From: Jaapia argillacea MUCL 33604 | Taxonomy: Eukaryota > Basidiomycota > Agaricomycetes > Jaapiales > Jaapiaceae | Reading direction: 5' to 3' | Length of the DNA stretch: 64,000 bases | Assembly (NCBI GenBank): GCA_000697665.1 | Contig: KL197717.1 | Coordinates: forward strand, 561,168 to 625,167 | Part shown: piece by piece, positions 11,699 through 23,608 of the stretch | How positions within the stretch are numbered: position 1 is the first letter of the stretch | Layout of the letters: the number at the start of each line of letters is the position of its first letter | Notes under the pieces: model-generated | Seen by the model: only the letters and a program-made list of their open reading frames with translations | Database searches by the model: none | Told to the model about the DNA's origin: nothing | Program-made: the position numbers and the translations under genes

Positions 11699-11928
11699 GA
11701 TGCTTGCTTGAAGATTCAACTGCTTTCAAAGCTCGAGTTAAGGTGGCGGCGGACGACAAGTGTAACGACGACGGGACTTCGTGCTTGACGGGGCAGGTCT
11801 AAAAGTATGTGTTGTCACTGTAGATCATCGGACAGATCGTGATTCGGCAGTGCAGCGGCTTAAGAAAGTGCCACGATCAGACATCGAAGAGTGATGGAGG
11901 TACCGTGTCTATTGTCCACGAAGCAAAT

Positions 11929-14900
11929 CTATCTTATAAAGAAAGTATGGGCAACGGCGAGAGCACAGATGGCTGAACATGCCAAGAAACCAAGGGCATA
12001 ACCGGAAGGGTCTTTGGCTACACTTGTTGACCAGAGCTACAAAGTGCAGCGGGTTAGTCCAACGACGATGCGCAGGTGTGGGTGCAATATCTTACCAGAC
12101 CACCAATAATGGGACCCAAAAATCGGGCTAAGCTGACAATACTCTGAGCAATTCCATTAGCGAGGCCAACGACGTGAGGAGGAGACACTAGAGCACAAGA
12201 TATGAGCGATTGAGACTCGTCCATTTCAGTGATACTGACTGTAGTTGAGCAGAATGGCGACGGCAGTGTATGCAAAGGTGATTCCACAGAACCTCAGTGC
12301 CCTGCAGAAAGTTAGGGATTCATAGAATGGCACGTAGCAAGCAACCTGACTCACGTGCTGATAGCGAGAGCTGGGGGAAACACAATTAACCTTCGAAAAA
12401 GGTAAGAGGTAAAAACGAAGTCTCACCTGCCATGAGAAGGACATTCCCATCTTCCGACGCACTCGCAAAAGGACGATAAAGGGTTACTGTAAGGTATGCA
12501 GGAATGAAGAGAAGGGATCCCAAACGGAACATAGCCAAGTGGGAAAACCGCCCCCTCGGAGGCCTGAACCCGCAGTCAGCAGGGCCTTGAGTATACAATC
12601 GAACAGCGGAACTAACCCGATATTACTAGATAGATATGGTTTATCAGAGGATGGGTGTGGGCGAATATAAATTCACGACTCACGGATACAGATAAAATTG
12701 ATACGCTATTTGAGCGAGACACATCAGAGCAACTGAGGGTGAAAAGTTAGAGCATGTGGAAGTTTGAATACTTGACACCGACGTACTCAATTGCGAAAAG
12801 TTCCCAGCATTCAAATTGAGACCTCCTCCTTCATAATCACTGTAGTAAACATATGAGCTCGCATTGGGAATGAAGCAGATCAGGAACGGACTCACGTCAC
12901 GAGATACAGGTAAAATACCTGATCATGCGTCGTCGAGTGCAACGCTAGCAAACCGTACTGCACGATAATCGTCAGTGGCAGTTGCCAGAACAGCGAAGGA
13001 GGTTTCTCAATCTCCCCCTCGACGGTCACCACTGAAGCCCTCTGAGATTCAATGATAGTGGCCAGGCCATCTCCACCAATGGGCTCCTCAGACCGGCTCA
13101 AAAGCTCCTGTGCATCAAGGACGGCCGGAGGGGTCCGAACACCAGAGTGGGAGAAGATTGAAGGGACTGCTGTAGAGTATCTCCGAGTGCGAGGAGAAGA
13201 GGTATCGTCCAGTCGAAAAGATGACGAGGAAAATTGACGATTAGCAGGTGAGATGAAGGTGGGACGAGAGAATGATGGTCGTTGTGAACCAAAGGAAGGC
13301 CGTGCGCCCGAATGTGCCGGTCCCATGTCAGTAGACTGGTGGGTGGCTTTCGAATCCCGTCGCCCTGCTCTGACCCGGTCTGAGGTAAGAGAACTCGGCA
13401 AAGCCTCTCCATAATCCTCCTCCTCCTCTTCCTCAAACGCATCCTCATCACTCTCCTCTCCAACCCTTCCCACCATCTCTCGATCTCTCAGCCACTGCTC
13501 ATCCTCCCTCTGCTCATCTTCCATCATCTCAGTATCCGACTCGAAAACCTCCTCATTATCCACATTCATCGCAGCCGCAACCCATAAATCGGCGATACCC
13601 GTGACGGCATTTTCATTGGCCATCAACAACCTCTGAGCGAAGTTCATTTCACCCACACTAGCACCTCCACCTCCTTCACCGCCTGCTCCCGACCCTCGTC
13701 TACCATCAGCACCACTGTAAAGTCTCCTCCGAACCGCACTTGATCCACTTCCCCGACGCATTCCCAGAGTCGTACCACTGGCTAGCCGACTCCGATAAGA
13801 TCTTCCATACCCATACGCCGAACCATCCGCTCGACTTGTCCGAGAGAACGTCCTCGTACTATCACCTCGGGGTGCAGAAACAGATAATGGGACGGCTTGT
13901 TGCTGGTCTCGTGGAGTCAAAGACGAAGCATCTGTCTGTGCATCATGCACACGCCGAGCAAAGTATCCCGATATCTTCTTCCCAACTCGTCGAGGAAGTG
14001 AACCGAAACCACGGGGTTCAACTTCATCCTCGAATATTGGAGTAACCGGCTCTTCGTCAGCCTCTGGGATAGTTGGGTGCCTGCCCGTTGCTTTCTCGAG
14101 CGGGAGCTTGATAGCACCCTCCCGTGGACCGGCGTCCCATCCCAAAAAGAGGGAGAGAATCGCCCCAGTAAATGTTATCGACGACGCCACCGCGCATGGT
14201 AGGAGGTAGGGGTAGCTGACGAACAGTGGTATACTGGCGAATACAGTGGGCCATTTCTTCGCCGGCGATTCAACTGGTAGACCATGGTGAGCTAAGTGAG
14301 TCAGTTCCAACACGAAATACTCACATGTCCCTCCGATGATGGCACCAGACACGCCTCCAAAGCCCCAACAAAACCTGAAACATAAGTTAGAAAACACGTG
14401 ATCATATTTTGAGGCCTGGCTTTGACTCGCACCCAAGAATGGCATACGCCCTGCCTTCGTTACTTGGATCTGTGATGTTGGTTATAGTTCCACGAGCGAC
14501 ACCAATGGCGCCAGCGAAGACGCCTTGCATCAATCGGATGGCGATCGCCTCCTTCAATGAAGTTGATGTGCCAAACATACAACATGTGCACGCTGTCCCA
14601 AGCAGAGATATGCACAATACGGCTCGTTGGCCGTGCTTCTGGGCGACGGTCGCCTATATATAATAGCATACATTCAGTGAATACAGGGAAGTTGATTGTG
14701 CGGAGAGCATACCCAGAGTAGTGACGTAAAGAATTGGGTCAGGAAGAAAGTTGATACTGTTCGAAGGGTTGTCAATACAGAATATACATGCATTTCTTGG
14801 GTGATTATTACCAAGGATACCCGTCCAAAACCCCGCGTCTGCATCGTCTTTAAATCCTCCAAATCCTGATTATCTCGTGAAGCTCAGCTCCAAGGAACAA

Positions 14901-15378
14901 TTAAAAGATGCCAAAGCATACCTTTTACCATAAACAATAAGAACGGAGCTGATACATTAGCTGATAAGAACTCTCCAAGCATAGTCTTCGGACGGGGTTG
15001 CATCAGTCAGGTTTTGCGAAGGTATCAGAACATTAAGATATGAATTCGATTGAGATTGAGGAGTTGCGTACGCACGATAGATAACACAACCAACGGCAAT
15101 ACAGGTAATGGTGTAGAATACTCCTCTCCAGGTTGTGACAAAGCGCTTGGAATGAGCGGTCGTTCGGAGCCGGGACTCCCAACATCAAGGGCGTTCTCTT
15201 CATCGTTATTCACACCCCGTAAGCGAGATATGATACCAGGTCGGTGGGTGATGTTGCTGAATGAAATTCGGCCTGGAGGTTTACGATTAGGCTGCGAGGA
15301 TTGTGGTGGGCCCACGAGTGGATTGCTGTCCACATCAAGGGGAGATTCGTCTGTCCCAAATATTCGAGTAGGAGGCAT
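11929..15378 (-). CDS. MFS transporter of the ZIFL1/YCR023C type with a large central loop
   Basis: The N-terminus (MPPTRIFGTDESPLDV) is cytosolic and hydrophilic. It is followed by PLPVLPLVVLSI, then MLGEFLSANVSAPFLLFMVKG, GFGGFKDDADAGFWTGIL, FFLTQFFTSLLW, then the MFS signature region HGQRAVLCISLLGTAC and ITDPSNEGRAYAILG, CWGFGGVSGAIIGGT. A single exon then encodes a loop of about 370 residues, rich in Ser, Arg, Glu and Asp (an EEEEEED run), before helix 7. The last exons carry SPPHVVGLANGIAQSI, LARFLGPIIGGL and a final helix ending AHTFFIR. Twelve helices are expected. Relatives export drugs, organic anions or zinc-linked substrates across the plasma or vacuolar membrane; the substrate is unknown. 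At least nine introns are needed. The loop is far longer than in most MFS carriers and looks like a regulatory, phosphorylatable region. Confidence 0.85.
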
Positions 15379-16060
15379 CGATGGTGAAAAGTCTCGTCTA
15401 TGAGACTGAGGGCTGGTTGAAATACGAAAAAAAACAGGGCGCTTAGCACCACAGACGTCACCTCAACTTTGCATATAGCCAAGATGGTAGGGACTCACGG
15501 ACTCAGTAGGCTAGCGACTCCGCGCCAAGTATATTTGAACCCAATGACACTCAAAGATGGCGAACACCACCCGGTATTATACAGTCACAGTGCCAACCCC
15601 ACTCGGGAGTCGCGATAGGTACTTGTACCAGTCTCTCCTGTTCGAGAACGCCTGGGGCCGCCAAGGATTCGTGTTACAGCCTATATCCAAGTATTTGAAG
15701 GGCGAAGATATGGCCGTTCGACAACAAACGGGGCTTTCTGGAACGGAAGCAAGATCTAGGACACTGCAAGCAGTGAAGCTCTTTGGAGGCTGTCGCGTAA
15801 TCGGTGGCGAAGGCGCAGTGGCGCGTTCTTTGTTGATATTTGTCAGTGGCTGAACTTCAGTGACTCTGCAGTGAGAGCAGTGAGGTGCAACATGTATTAC
15901 TTCAAGCTTCATCAATCCTTATCAGCGTATGGACCCAAGTAGCTAGGGGGTGCAAGAGATCATCATGCTACGATATATATAAGTCTTCCCCTCCCGTTTA
16001 GAATGACGAGGAGTCTGTCGTGACCTCCCATCGTTCCCCACTCATCACCGTGACGGTCCC
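15379..16060. other. Intergenic, with one unsupported 98-codon frame
   Basis: This contains the promoter of the MFS gene. An uninterrupted plus-strand frame at 15557-15853 (begins MANTTRYYTVTVPTPLG) follows a TATATTT motif by about 30 nt, so it could be a small gene. It has no intron, motif or family, and an equally long frame lies on the opposite strand. Confidence 0.3.
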
Positions 16061-17049
16061 TCAAGTTCGTCCTCGAAGCAGATATCCAAAATAATCAAAG
16101 TCATATAAACCTAGCTCCCGACACCGAACTCTATAAATTTCCCTTCCCTCCTCCTCCAGGGCGCTATCCTGTGTTTCGGCCCAACGACACCTTTGTAGCA
16201 ACTTTGCCGTCGCCAGACAAGTTTGACCCAAGCAGAGGGGACAAGGCAACGTCATCAAGCCTGCCCGGCCCCCGCCTCCAAAAACCTTGTCGAAACCCCA
16301 ACCTCTTCTTCCTTTACGACCAAGTAAGATGGTCCGGTTGTACTCGCATAAAGGACACCGCGTGCGATTGAGACGGGAGATGATATCTGGAACCGTGATA
16401 CCCGTGCAAAGGAGATGGAGGTTGTTCGGGTACTGGCTTGTCCATCGAGAGGGGCCGACGAGAGCTTCCCACAGCTCGATGAGGGAGCGGGGTATCTTGT
16501 AGACCTTGCCCGTTTTCTTCCAGCCTCGGTGCTTTTCGGCGCGCAAAAATCCTTCATACGCTTCAACCTCCCGTTGGTTTAAGCACCACGTGAAGTTTAA
16601 ATCCACCCCCCTGCACACGAGGATACTGGGGTCGGGAGTCGGGCCCTGGATGACTGAGACGTATTTAGTCCCTCGTACCTCCTCCAATATGTATTGCAGT
16701 ATCTCGCTCCAGATCTCCAAAGGTAAGCTGGGCTGAAGATCTTGGTTGACAAGCCATGACCAGAGAAGTGCCGATATATTGAGGAATATTACACTTTCGT
16801 GATGGCGTGTGAGGAGAGCGAGGGGATCCAAGCCGTACATCAGAGGGATGTATACTTGAAGAAAGTGTGAATCTATGCGAGGCAGTAGTAACAATGAACA
16901 ATCAGTATGATAAAATGGGGAGCCGAAACATACGAGGTCGACGTTGGCCGTAATTCGATAAGATCACCTGGACAACATGAGGGCTTGTTAACAGCTAGCG
17001 CGTCTGTCACACAGGATTTACCCGAAGGACAGAACTGTGAGACAGCCAT
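16061..17049 (-). CDS. Hypothetical protein with an F-box-like segment
   Basis: The main exon ends at 16061 and is open for about 270 codons. It contains QPSLPLEIWSEILQYILEE, which resembles the start of an F-box (LPxEIWxxIL). After it come a Trp- and Arg-rich region and two CPLC motifs (RCPLCEYN and PCPLCLGQ), suggesting a metal-binding or disulphide-bonded element. The C-terminus is ELGLYDFDYFGYLLRGRT. An upstream ATG at 17049 (MAVSQFCPSG) with a GTAAAT donor can join in phase to an acceptor near 16880; this start is a model only. F-box proteins recruit substrates to SCF ubiquitin ligases, and basidiomycetes have many. The F-box match here is weak and lies mid-protein, so the function is open. 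Confidence 0.55.
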
Positions 17050-17578
17050 TAGTCCTATGACAACTGTATGCGATTTAACGGCGACATTAGATTCACGGGC
17101 TTGAGGAGGCTTTCTCAGAGTGCGTGTGTGTGCATGAAGAGGCGGATAGGGGCGGTCGATCGTCAAGCGGGGGAACGCGGTCCGCCGTTGCCCCCTGCCG
17201 GCGCCACAGCAAGTTCAGATGGAGGTGGCTCGGACGAAAAAACAAAATTTGAAGTCCCATCGACCCGCCAGCTATCCAGGAGCAAACACGGGCCGAGGAG
17301 CTTCACGGTGCCCAAGTAGCCCTTGTCAAATATTTTCGAGGGGAATGGATTCAAGACGGCCCGTAAGCATGTCATCAGTGACTTCAGCTGGGGACTCCTC
17401 CGTTGAGCGGAACCGTATCTCCCTCCCACCCTTTAGTCTTCTTATTTATAATTCGACACCCCCATCGATGGCTCGGGATCGTATAAAGAGTACGGACCGA
17501 CTCTCCTTGACTTGACCTGAATTCCCTCCTCTCTCCCATCGTCGACTTTCAAAACTGGATTCAAGCACAAACCTCAGG
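17050..17578. other. Divergent promoter region
   Basis: The F-box-like gene runs left and the alcohol dehydrogenase runs right from this 530-bp interval. No other gene was found. A pyrimidine-rich tract (cctcctctctcccatcg) precedes the dehydrogenase start. Confidence 0.45.
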
Positions 17579-19147
17579 ATGGCACCCGAAGCAGATACCA
17601 AGTTCAAGGGATACGCTGTGACTGGTGAGCTTGTCATAGGCGCTCTTATCCCTTTGTTTCTGACCAGGAAACGTTGATTAGATTCAAATAAATGGGTATG
17701 TTGATGATACCGTCGAGAGGCTCTCGGAGCTGATTAGTTGCAGAGTGACTTCACTGTCATCGAATATCAGCCCAAGACTTGGGAGGAGACAGATATTGAA
17801 CTTGCTATCACTCACTGCGGGTGAGCACATTTTCTTGTCCCTGAAGCACGGTTACTAATTGATATGCTTTCCAGTGTCTGTGGCTCTGATGTCCACACCA
17901 TCACTGGGGGGTGTGTTTTGCTACTTTCATTTATTCATGATTGTCTCTAAGAAATCTTTGTAGCTGGGGTCACGTCCCCGTCCCCCTCGTCGTCGGGTTC
18001 GTGCTCTCTCACAAACATAGACGATCGAAATCTCACCTTCCTTTTCACGCAGCCATGAAATCGTAGGCACAGTAACTCGAGTCGGCTCCAAAGTGACAGA
18101 GTTCAAAGTCGGAGACCGGGCAGGTGTCGGCGCCCAGATCGCTAGTTGCTACAACTGCCGGGCATGCAAAAACGACGAAGAATGCTATTGCCCCAAATCC
18201 ATTGATACCTATGTGCGTCAGCTCTCTTCCAATCTTGAACAGAGCTTCGTATAGCTGATGTCAATTATTCAGGCGAGTCAATATCCCGACGGCGTTCGCA
18301 CTATGGGCGGTTACTCTACCCACATCCGTGCCAACGAACTCTTCACCTTCCCTATCCCAGACAAGCTCGAATCTCGCCATGCGGCTTCTATGTTGTGTGC
18401 CGGATTGACCGTCTTCTCGCCCTTGGTCAGGAACGGATGCGGTCCAGGGAAGAAGGTCGGAGTCATTGGCATCGGTGGTTTGGTAGGTGACATCCTATCC
18501 GTTGAACGCCCTGTCCCTGACCTTCGCTTTGTATAGGGTCACTACGCCTTGTTATTCGCCAAAGCATTGGGTGCAGAAGTGTACGCGTTGACACATAGCA
18601 CCAGGAAAGTGGAGGATATCAAGAAAATGGGTGCAGATCACATCATCGTCACGGACGAGGTTAGTCCATTGCCACGCTCTTCACGTCCATCCATCCTCAA
18701 CCACTTTACCCGAACAGGAAGGCAAATTCGCTGCGGACCACCAAATGGAACTCGACCTGATCATCTCCACTGCAGATGTTGCAGAAGGCATGCCACTCCA
18801 AGCATACCTCTCCATGCTCTGGGTCCACGGCCGTTTCATCACTGTGGGTTTGCCCGATAAACCTCTCCCTCAATTGAGGGCCTTCGATTTCGCTCCAAAT
18901 GGTTGCTTCCTTGGAGGCTCGCATATTGGTAACAAGAAAGAGGCTGTGGCGATGTTGAAGTTGGCTGCGGAGAAGGGAATCAAGCCCTGGTGAGTTGACA
19001 GTTCTTTGCGCGTACAACGATTGCTAATGTGTTTCTCGAAATCATAGGATTGAAGAGCTGCCAATGAAGGACGCGAAGATTGCTGTCGAACGAGTGCAGA
19101 AGAATGATATCAGGTACCGATTTGTGCTCACCCAGGATCTTGCATGA
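17579..19147 (+). CDS. NADP-dependent zinc alcohol dehydrogenase (cinnamyl alcohol dehydrogenase family)
   Basis: About eight exons, several very short, with introns of 45-60 nt. The protein starts MAPEADTKFKGYAVT. The catalytic zinc ligands are the Cys in CGVCGSDVHT and the His in GHEIVGTV. The structural zinc site is the cysteine cluster in CYNCRACKNDEECYC (C-x2-C-x2-C-x7-C). The coenzyme fold is marked by GVIGIGGLGHYALLFAKALG. The family tail NDIRYRFVLTQDL is complete, with TGA at 19145-19147. The length, about 360 residues, is normal for the family. Such enzymes reduce aldehydes to alcohols with NADPH in the cytosol; in wood- and litter-decay fungi they handle aromatic and furan aldehydes. 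Substrate preference cannot be read from the sequence. Confidence 0.9.
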
Positions 19148-19317
19148 AGGATCAGTAAATAGAGGGAAGGTGTTTGATTTACCTTGTAACATATTGCCTT
19201 CATGTCAGGATGTGATAACCAGACCTGTTCCTCTGGAGTTCTATCCAAAGCTATCATTAATTCGTTGATAAGTGGCAAGCGTCTTGTAATTAATTATGCG
19301 ACGTTAGAAAAGTGAAT

Positions 19318-21171
19318 CTAGGTGTAATATCTGAAGTTGGGATGCCTGTCGAACAAGTGAGCATATAGGCGGACGAGGGATGATAGTCAAAAACCACAAC
19401 TCACCTATCGCCCAAATCGCCCAACTCATCTCCAAGCATATTATTTCCATCCTTCCGTTGCCCAAACTCCCTATCCCTCCTCTGATTATCCCTCCTATAA
19501 CCCCACCACGACAACGTCCCAGCAGCCAATGCGAACACATAACAACCGAAATTAATCGCATGCCCTTGAACATACCTCGGCGCCCATTCTGCCCTGTAAA
19601 TCTGGCCAGAGATCGCACCACCAATGTTTCCCATCGAAAAGATCACCCCAGTCGCCGCAGCTCTCTTATTAGTTCCTGCGGTGTTGTTCGCAACCCATGA
19701 CCAAATAATGGAAATAGGGAGGAACATAAACATGGCGAGGAAGAACATGACGTATCGGACGACGAGATTCGTAGCGGCCATTAGAACGATGAGCGCTACC
19801 ATTGTGACAAGGCAGCCAATGACGTAGTGGGTGAAACGGTCCTTGAAACGGTCAGAGGTCCATCCTGCGAAGAGGACGACGATGAACCCGAAGCCGTAGG
19901 GAGGGCACGCCATTAGGGTCGCTGTGGTGCCTTTGTAGCCGAGGCCTGTTACGACTGTGGGGAGGGAGAGAATCACGGAGTAGACGGGGATGTAGGTGGA
20001 GAGGTAGATGAGCCCCCAAAGGTACGTCCGGTAATCTGTAAGTACGAAGAGTTATCAATTACAAATGAACGCCTTCGAACGACTAAACCGAACCTGTGAA
20101 AGCAGACCAGATTTGCTTCCCATTGAACGCCTCGCCAGCTTTCAGCGCCCGATCAGCTTCATTTGCCTTCAGAATCACTGCGCGTTCGGCGGGTGTGAGC
20201 CATTTCGCAGTGTCGGGGTAGTTGCACATGAAAAAGAAGGATAAAACGCCAAGACCAGCTGTAATACATCCTTCCACAATGAAGATCCATCTGCGGGTGA
20301 CCCGTCGTCAAAATCTGTTAAAAAATTGCGAGGGAAGATCTTACCTCCAACCCGCAATGCCGCGTTTACCATTCAAAGAGTGAATGGCGGTGGCTAGTAA
20401 ACCCCCAAATGCACCCGTAAGCGAGACGGCTGAGTACAAGACGGCAAATCGTCTGCCTTGCATAGGTCGAGGATACCAGCATCCCACTTCAGTGTTGAAG
20501 ATAAAATATGAGCGGTTCATAGATCATTAGCTAGAGTAACACCAGCCACGCACTCCAATAAATGATCCCAGGCAAAAATCCCGCTTCTGCGACGCCCAGG
20601 AAAAACCGGATGGTGAGTAGCTGAGACGAGTCGTGAACAAGCGACACCAATGAACAAATGATGCCCCATATGACCTGGGAAGAGGAGGTGATCGAGGTGA
20701 GTTAAAGCTACGATTTTCGAGGGGGATGAAAAAATATACGGTTAAGATTGGAATGTACCACCTGGGGTGGACCTTCTTGAGGATTATGTTCGACGGAGTC
20801 TCATACAAAAGATAACCGATAAAAAATATCGATAAACTCCAGTTATATTGGCTTGGTGTTAAACCCAGGTCTTTCGACATTCCGAGGACTTTGGCATTTC
20901 CGATGTTCGCCCTGAAAAAACATATTGATTGTGAGCATGATGAGGAGGCTGAGGGCTGATCGAGGGAGAGAGCTGTTAGACTCACCGATCAATATAAGAT
21001 GCCAGATATAACAAAACCGCGATTGGCATGATGTGGAAGTCGACTTTGCGCCAGGCGCGTTTCACGATCTCCTCGTTGTGCTCCAGTCCATGGGTAGCAA
21101 GCTCGACGCCGGCGGAATCAAAGAATTTCGCATCAGGATCGGGCTTGACGAAGTCCTTCTCAGAACTCATC
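19318..21171 (-). CDS. MFS anion transporter of the Dal5 (allantoate/vitamin permease) family
   Basis: The start at 21171 gives MSSEKDFVKPDPDAKFFDS, then the family segment RAWRKVDFHIMPIAVLLYLASYIDR, ANIGNAKVLGMSKDLGL, YNWSLSIFFIGYLLYETPSN and ILKKVHPR. Later parts include TIRFFLGVAEAGFLPG, WRWIFIVEGCITAGLG, CPPYGFGFIVVLFAGW and a tail LGDRHPNFRYYT that is the usual end of the family. The last intron (GTGAGT to CGACAG) joins in phase to give this tail. Twelve transmembrane helices are expected in a protein of about 490 residues. Known members import allantoate, nicotinate, pantothenate, biotin precursors or related organic anions by proton symport at the plasma membrane. The substrate is not predictable. 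It is convergent with the alcohol dehydrogenase (170 nt between stops). Confidence 0.88.
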
Positions 21172-22047
21172 TCGAAGAAAGCGAAAGAGGAGGCGGCGAT
21201 AGGGCTCAACGAAAGAGTCGACTTGACCGATAACAGGCATCTTGGTTTTTAAACAGTGTGGGGCCGTATGAAGCCTTCGCCGGCAAATGGTAGATCCTTG
21301 AGCACATCAAACTCATCGTCGTCCATATGCTGGCCTTTATCATGGATGTACCTGGGGTTACGCCAGAAGAAGAGCCAATGTCGCCATCGGTCGCGAATAT
21401 GGCGGGTTGAGGGGGGGATCGTCGCCATTGAACTCCACGATCAGCCCTCGTCGGTCGGCAAAGGTAAAAATCGGCCGAGGGCAAGACATATACGCGCCTC
21501 CGCTACCGGTACAAGATGATATGTGCCTTGCCGCTCGATGATGAGTAGAGCTGCCAAGAATTGGCGAGGCGACTCGAGTCGCGAAGATTTTACGAGATCG
21601 CGAGCTCCTGGGTAAAATGGTGCATTCTCCAGGAACAACTGCAGTCGAGAACCGACATGCATCATAGGTCGGATGCAAAGGTGACTACAGCTGGAATTTT
21701 TTGGAGGATGAGGATACGGAAAAGTCGAAACAGGTAGGGATAGACTTGGAAAGACGTACGTCTCGCATACGAAAGTTGAAACGTTGATAGTGAGCGATCC
21801 TGGCAGCATTCGACATGCCACACTCGTGTGGAGTCGGATGGACTAAAACTCTGTCACAACTTGAGGAGAGGCCACTCCTGTGGGCCAGACACTTCAACCA
21901 AAAGTTTCCTTCGCACAATTATGGCACATTTACATCCGCTAAGATACAGTGTCCATCCAGAGTTTGTGGGGCACCTCATACCACCTCACACCTAATTAGA
22001 ATGATCCAAACGTCACAGTAGTCAACCGAGTCCCCACATGCAGTCCA
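21172..22047. other. Intergenic between transporter start and lipase end
   Basis: Frames up to 126 codons occur on the minus strand (21441-21821), but none has splice support or a motif. The part next to 21172 should hold the transporter promoter. Confidence 0.4.
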
Positions 22048-23540
22048 TCAAATACAGAACGGAGTAACAGCCGGTATGCCAAAATACTAAAAAATTTCCA
22101 ATCAGCTCATCAACGTCCCAAACAAGACGAAAACACGTACGAAATCATGAGCAACATTGAGTCCCCGTGAAGGGTTCATAGTAGAACATGTTGGATCTTC
22201 ACCGTCGGCGTCACATCGTCTTGTCGTAGACGCAGATGCAGGGTCAGGTCTTTGCCAGTACTCGACGCCTAACAAGGGAAATCAAGTCAATGACATTAAT
22301 ACTTCCACGGTATACGTAGAATGAAATAGTGTAGGGACTCACCGTGATGTCGATATCCCAAATCGACTGGGATTATAGTGGGAACGCTAAGTAAACGACC
22401 AGTATCAGTGCCCAATCGATTATCTAAGTCATGAGGAAATCAGACGAACCCATCTGAAGTATGCACAACTGCAACATCAAGACAAGGAGTAAGTAACTCA
22501 TCAAAACCTACTTAGAAATAGAAACACGAACTACGAGACGAGTTAAATCCTAGCCGATCATTTACAAACATCGCAAACTCTTCGTTCCCAGTCCTTGGTT
22601 GTCCGTATGTGTACAGACGGATCGGGCTGTATCAACGAACCGTAAGCGCATATACGAACGTGGAGGTGGGGACGAGTGGATGAATACGACACGCACATGC
22701 CTGGAAGATTAGCTTGCAAAGTGACAGCAGCGAGAGAGGCAAGAGACCCTCCCATGGAATGTCCGCTGGTAACTATTGAGTACCCGGGGTGGTGAGAGAC
22801 TTGTCTTTCGACTGATGTGATGACATCCAATGCAACGGTATTCCAACTGATGTGGAGAAATCTTAATATCATGAAGTGCTCGTAGTTGTAGTAAAATACT
22901 TACGCAAAGAGAAAGCCGGCGTGCACCTTAGTTCCAGCTGCGATGAAGAGCGAAAGCATGAGGGGGGACACAAGGCAATGCTGACGACATAAGAGGGCTC
23001 ACCTGGAGGATGTAAACCAAAAGTAACAAAGTCTGTCAACAACACATTGGCGTCTGTGGCAATGTCTACGGCAGACCACCTATATTGGCTGTGAGACGTG
23101 GAATATCTGAAAGTCAGAGACACATACGTTCCACGAAACGCAACCACGATCTCTTTCCGGGTATCATCCCGGGCAACGAACCCGTTCGTGTCGGTGATCG
23201 GGTCGTTGAACTACGAAAATCAACTCTCAGCCGCCGATAAAATCAATACCAAACGACAGAACGGACTGACAAGTCTGACAAGAGTCTTTCCATTCGGGTA
23301 GAGACAGAAGAACGAATACGCCGAGGTGGCGTATTTGAAGTACCAAACCAAATCATTAAAGAAGGCTTTGAATCACCAATGTCAATATCATCATGAATCA
23401 TGAGAGGACAGACAGGTACGAGTATACGAACCAGGAGGAACGCCCGGGTAATCAGGAGCTTGTAGTTTGTCCTGTGCAAACGGGTGGGAGAGGACCCGAA
23501 CCACGAGCGCGAGAGTCAGAAGGAGGGGTACGGGGTACAT
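22048..23540 (-). CDS. Secreted class-3 lipase
   Basis: The start at 23540 gives a signal peptide (MYPVPLLLTLALVVRVLSHP). The spliced protein then reads FFNDLVWYFKYATSAYSFFC, FNDPITDTNGFVARDDTRK, the oxyanion-side strand EIVVAFRGT, VDIATDANVLL, AGTKVHAGFLFAWNTVALDV, and the nucleophile elbow VTSGHSMGGSLASLA (GxSxG, Ser active site). The acid is expected in VVHTSDGVPTIIP and the His in GYRHHGVEYWQ. At least ten short exons are needed, and the last encodes YFGIPAVTPFCI. The family hydrolyses triacylglycerols or related esters outside the cell. All three catalytic residues are present, so the enzyme should be active. A TATA element lies 60 nt before the ATG. Confidence 0.88.
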
Positions 23541-23600
23541 GGCTCGAGTCTGAGAATGACTTTGCAGAAGCAAGGCCAAAGGGAAAGCGTCAGCTCGTCT

Positions 23601-23608
23601 CTTATATG
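23601..23608 (-). promoter_or_regulatory. TATA element of the lipase gene
   Basis: The minus strand reads CATATAAG about 60 nt upstream of the lipase ATG at 23540. Confidence 0.5.

Noticed and set aside
13098-13463. A 121-codon minus-strand Arg-rich frame
   Set aside because: It is an alternative frame of the large transporter loop exon.
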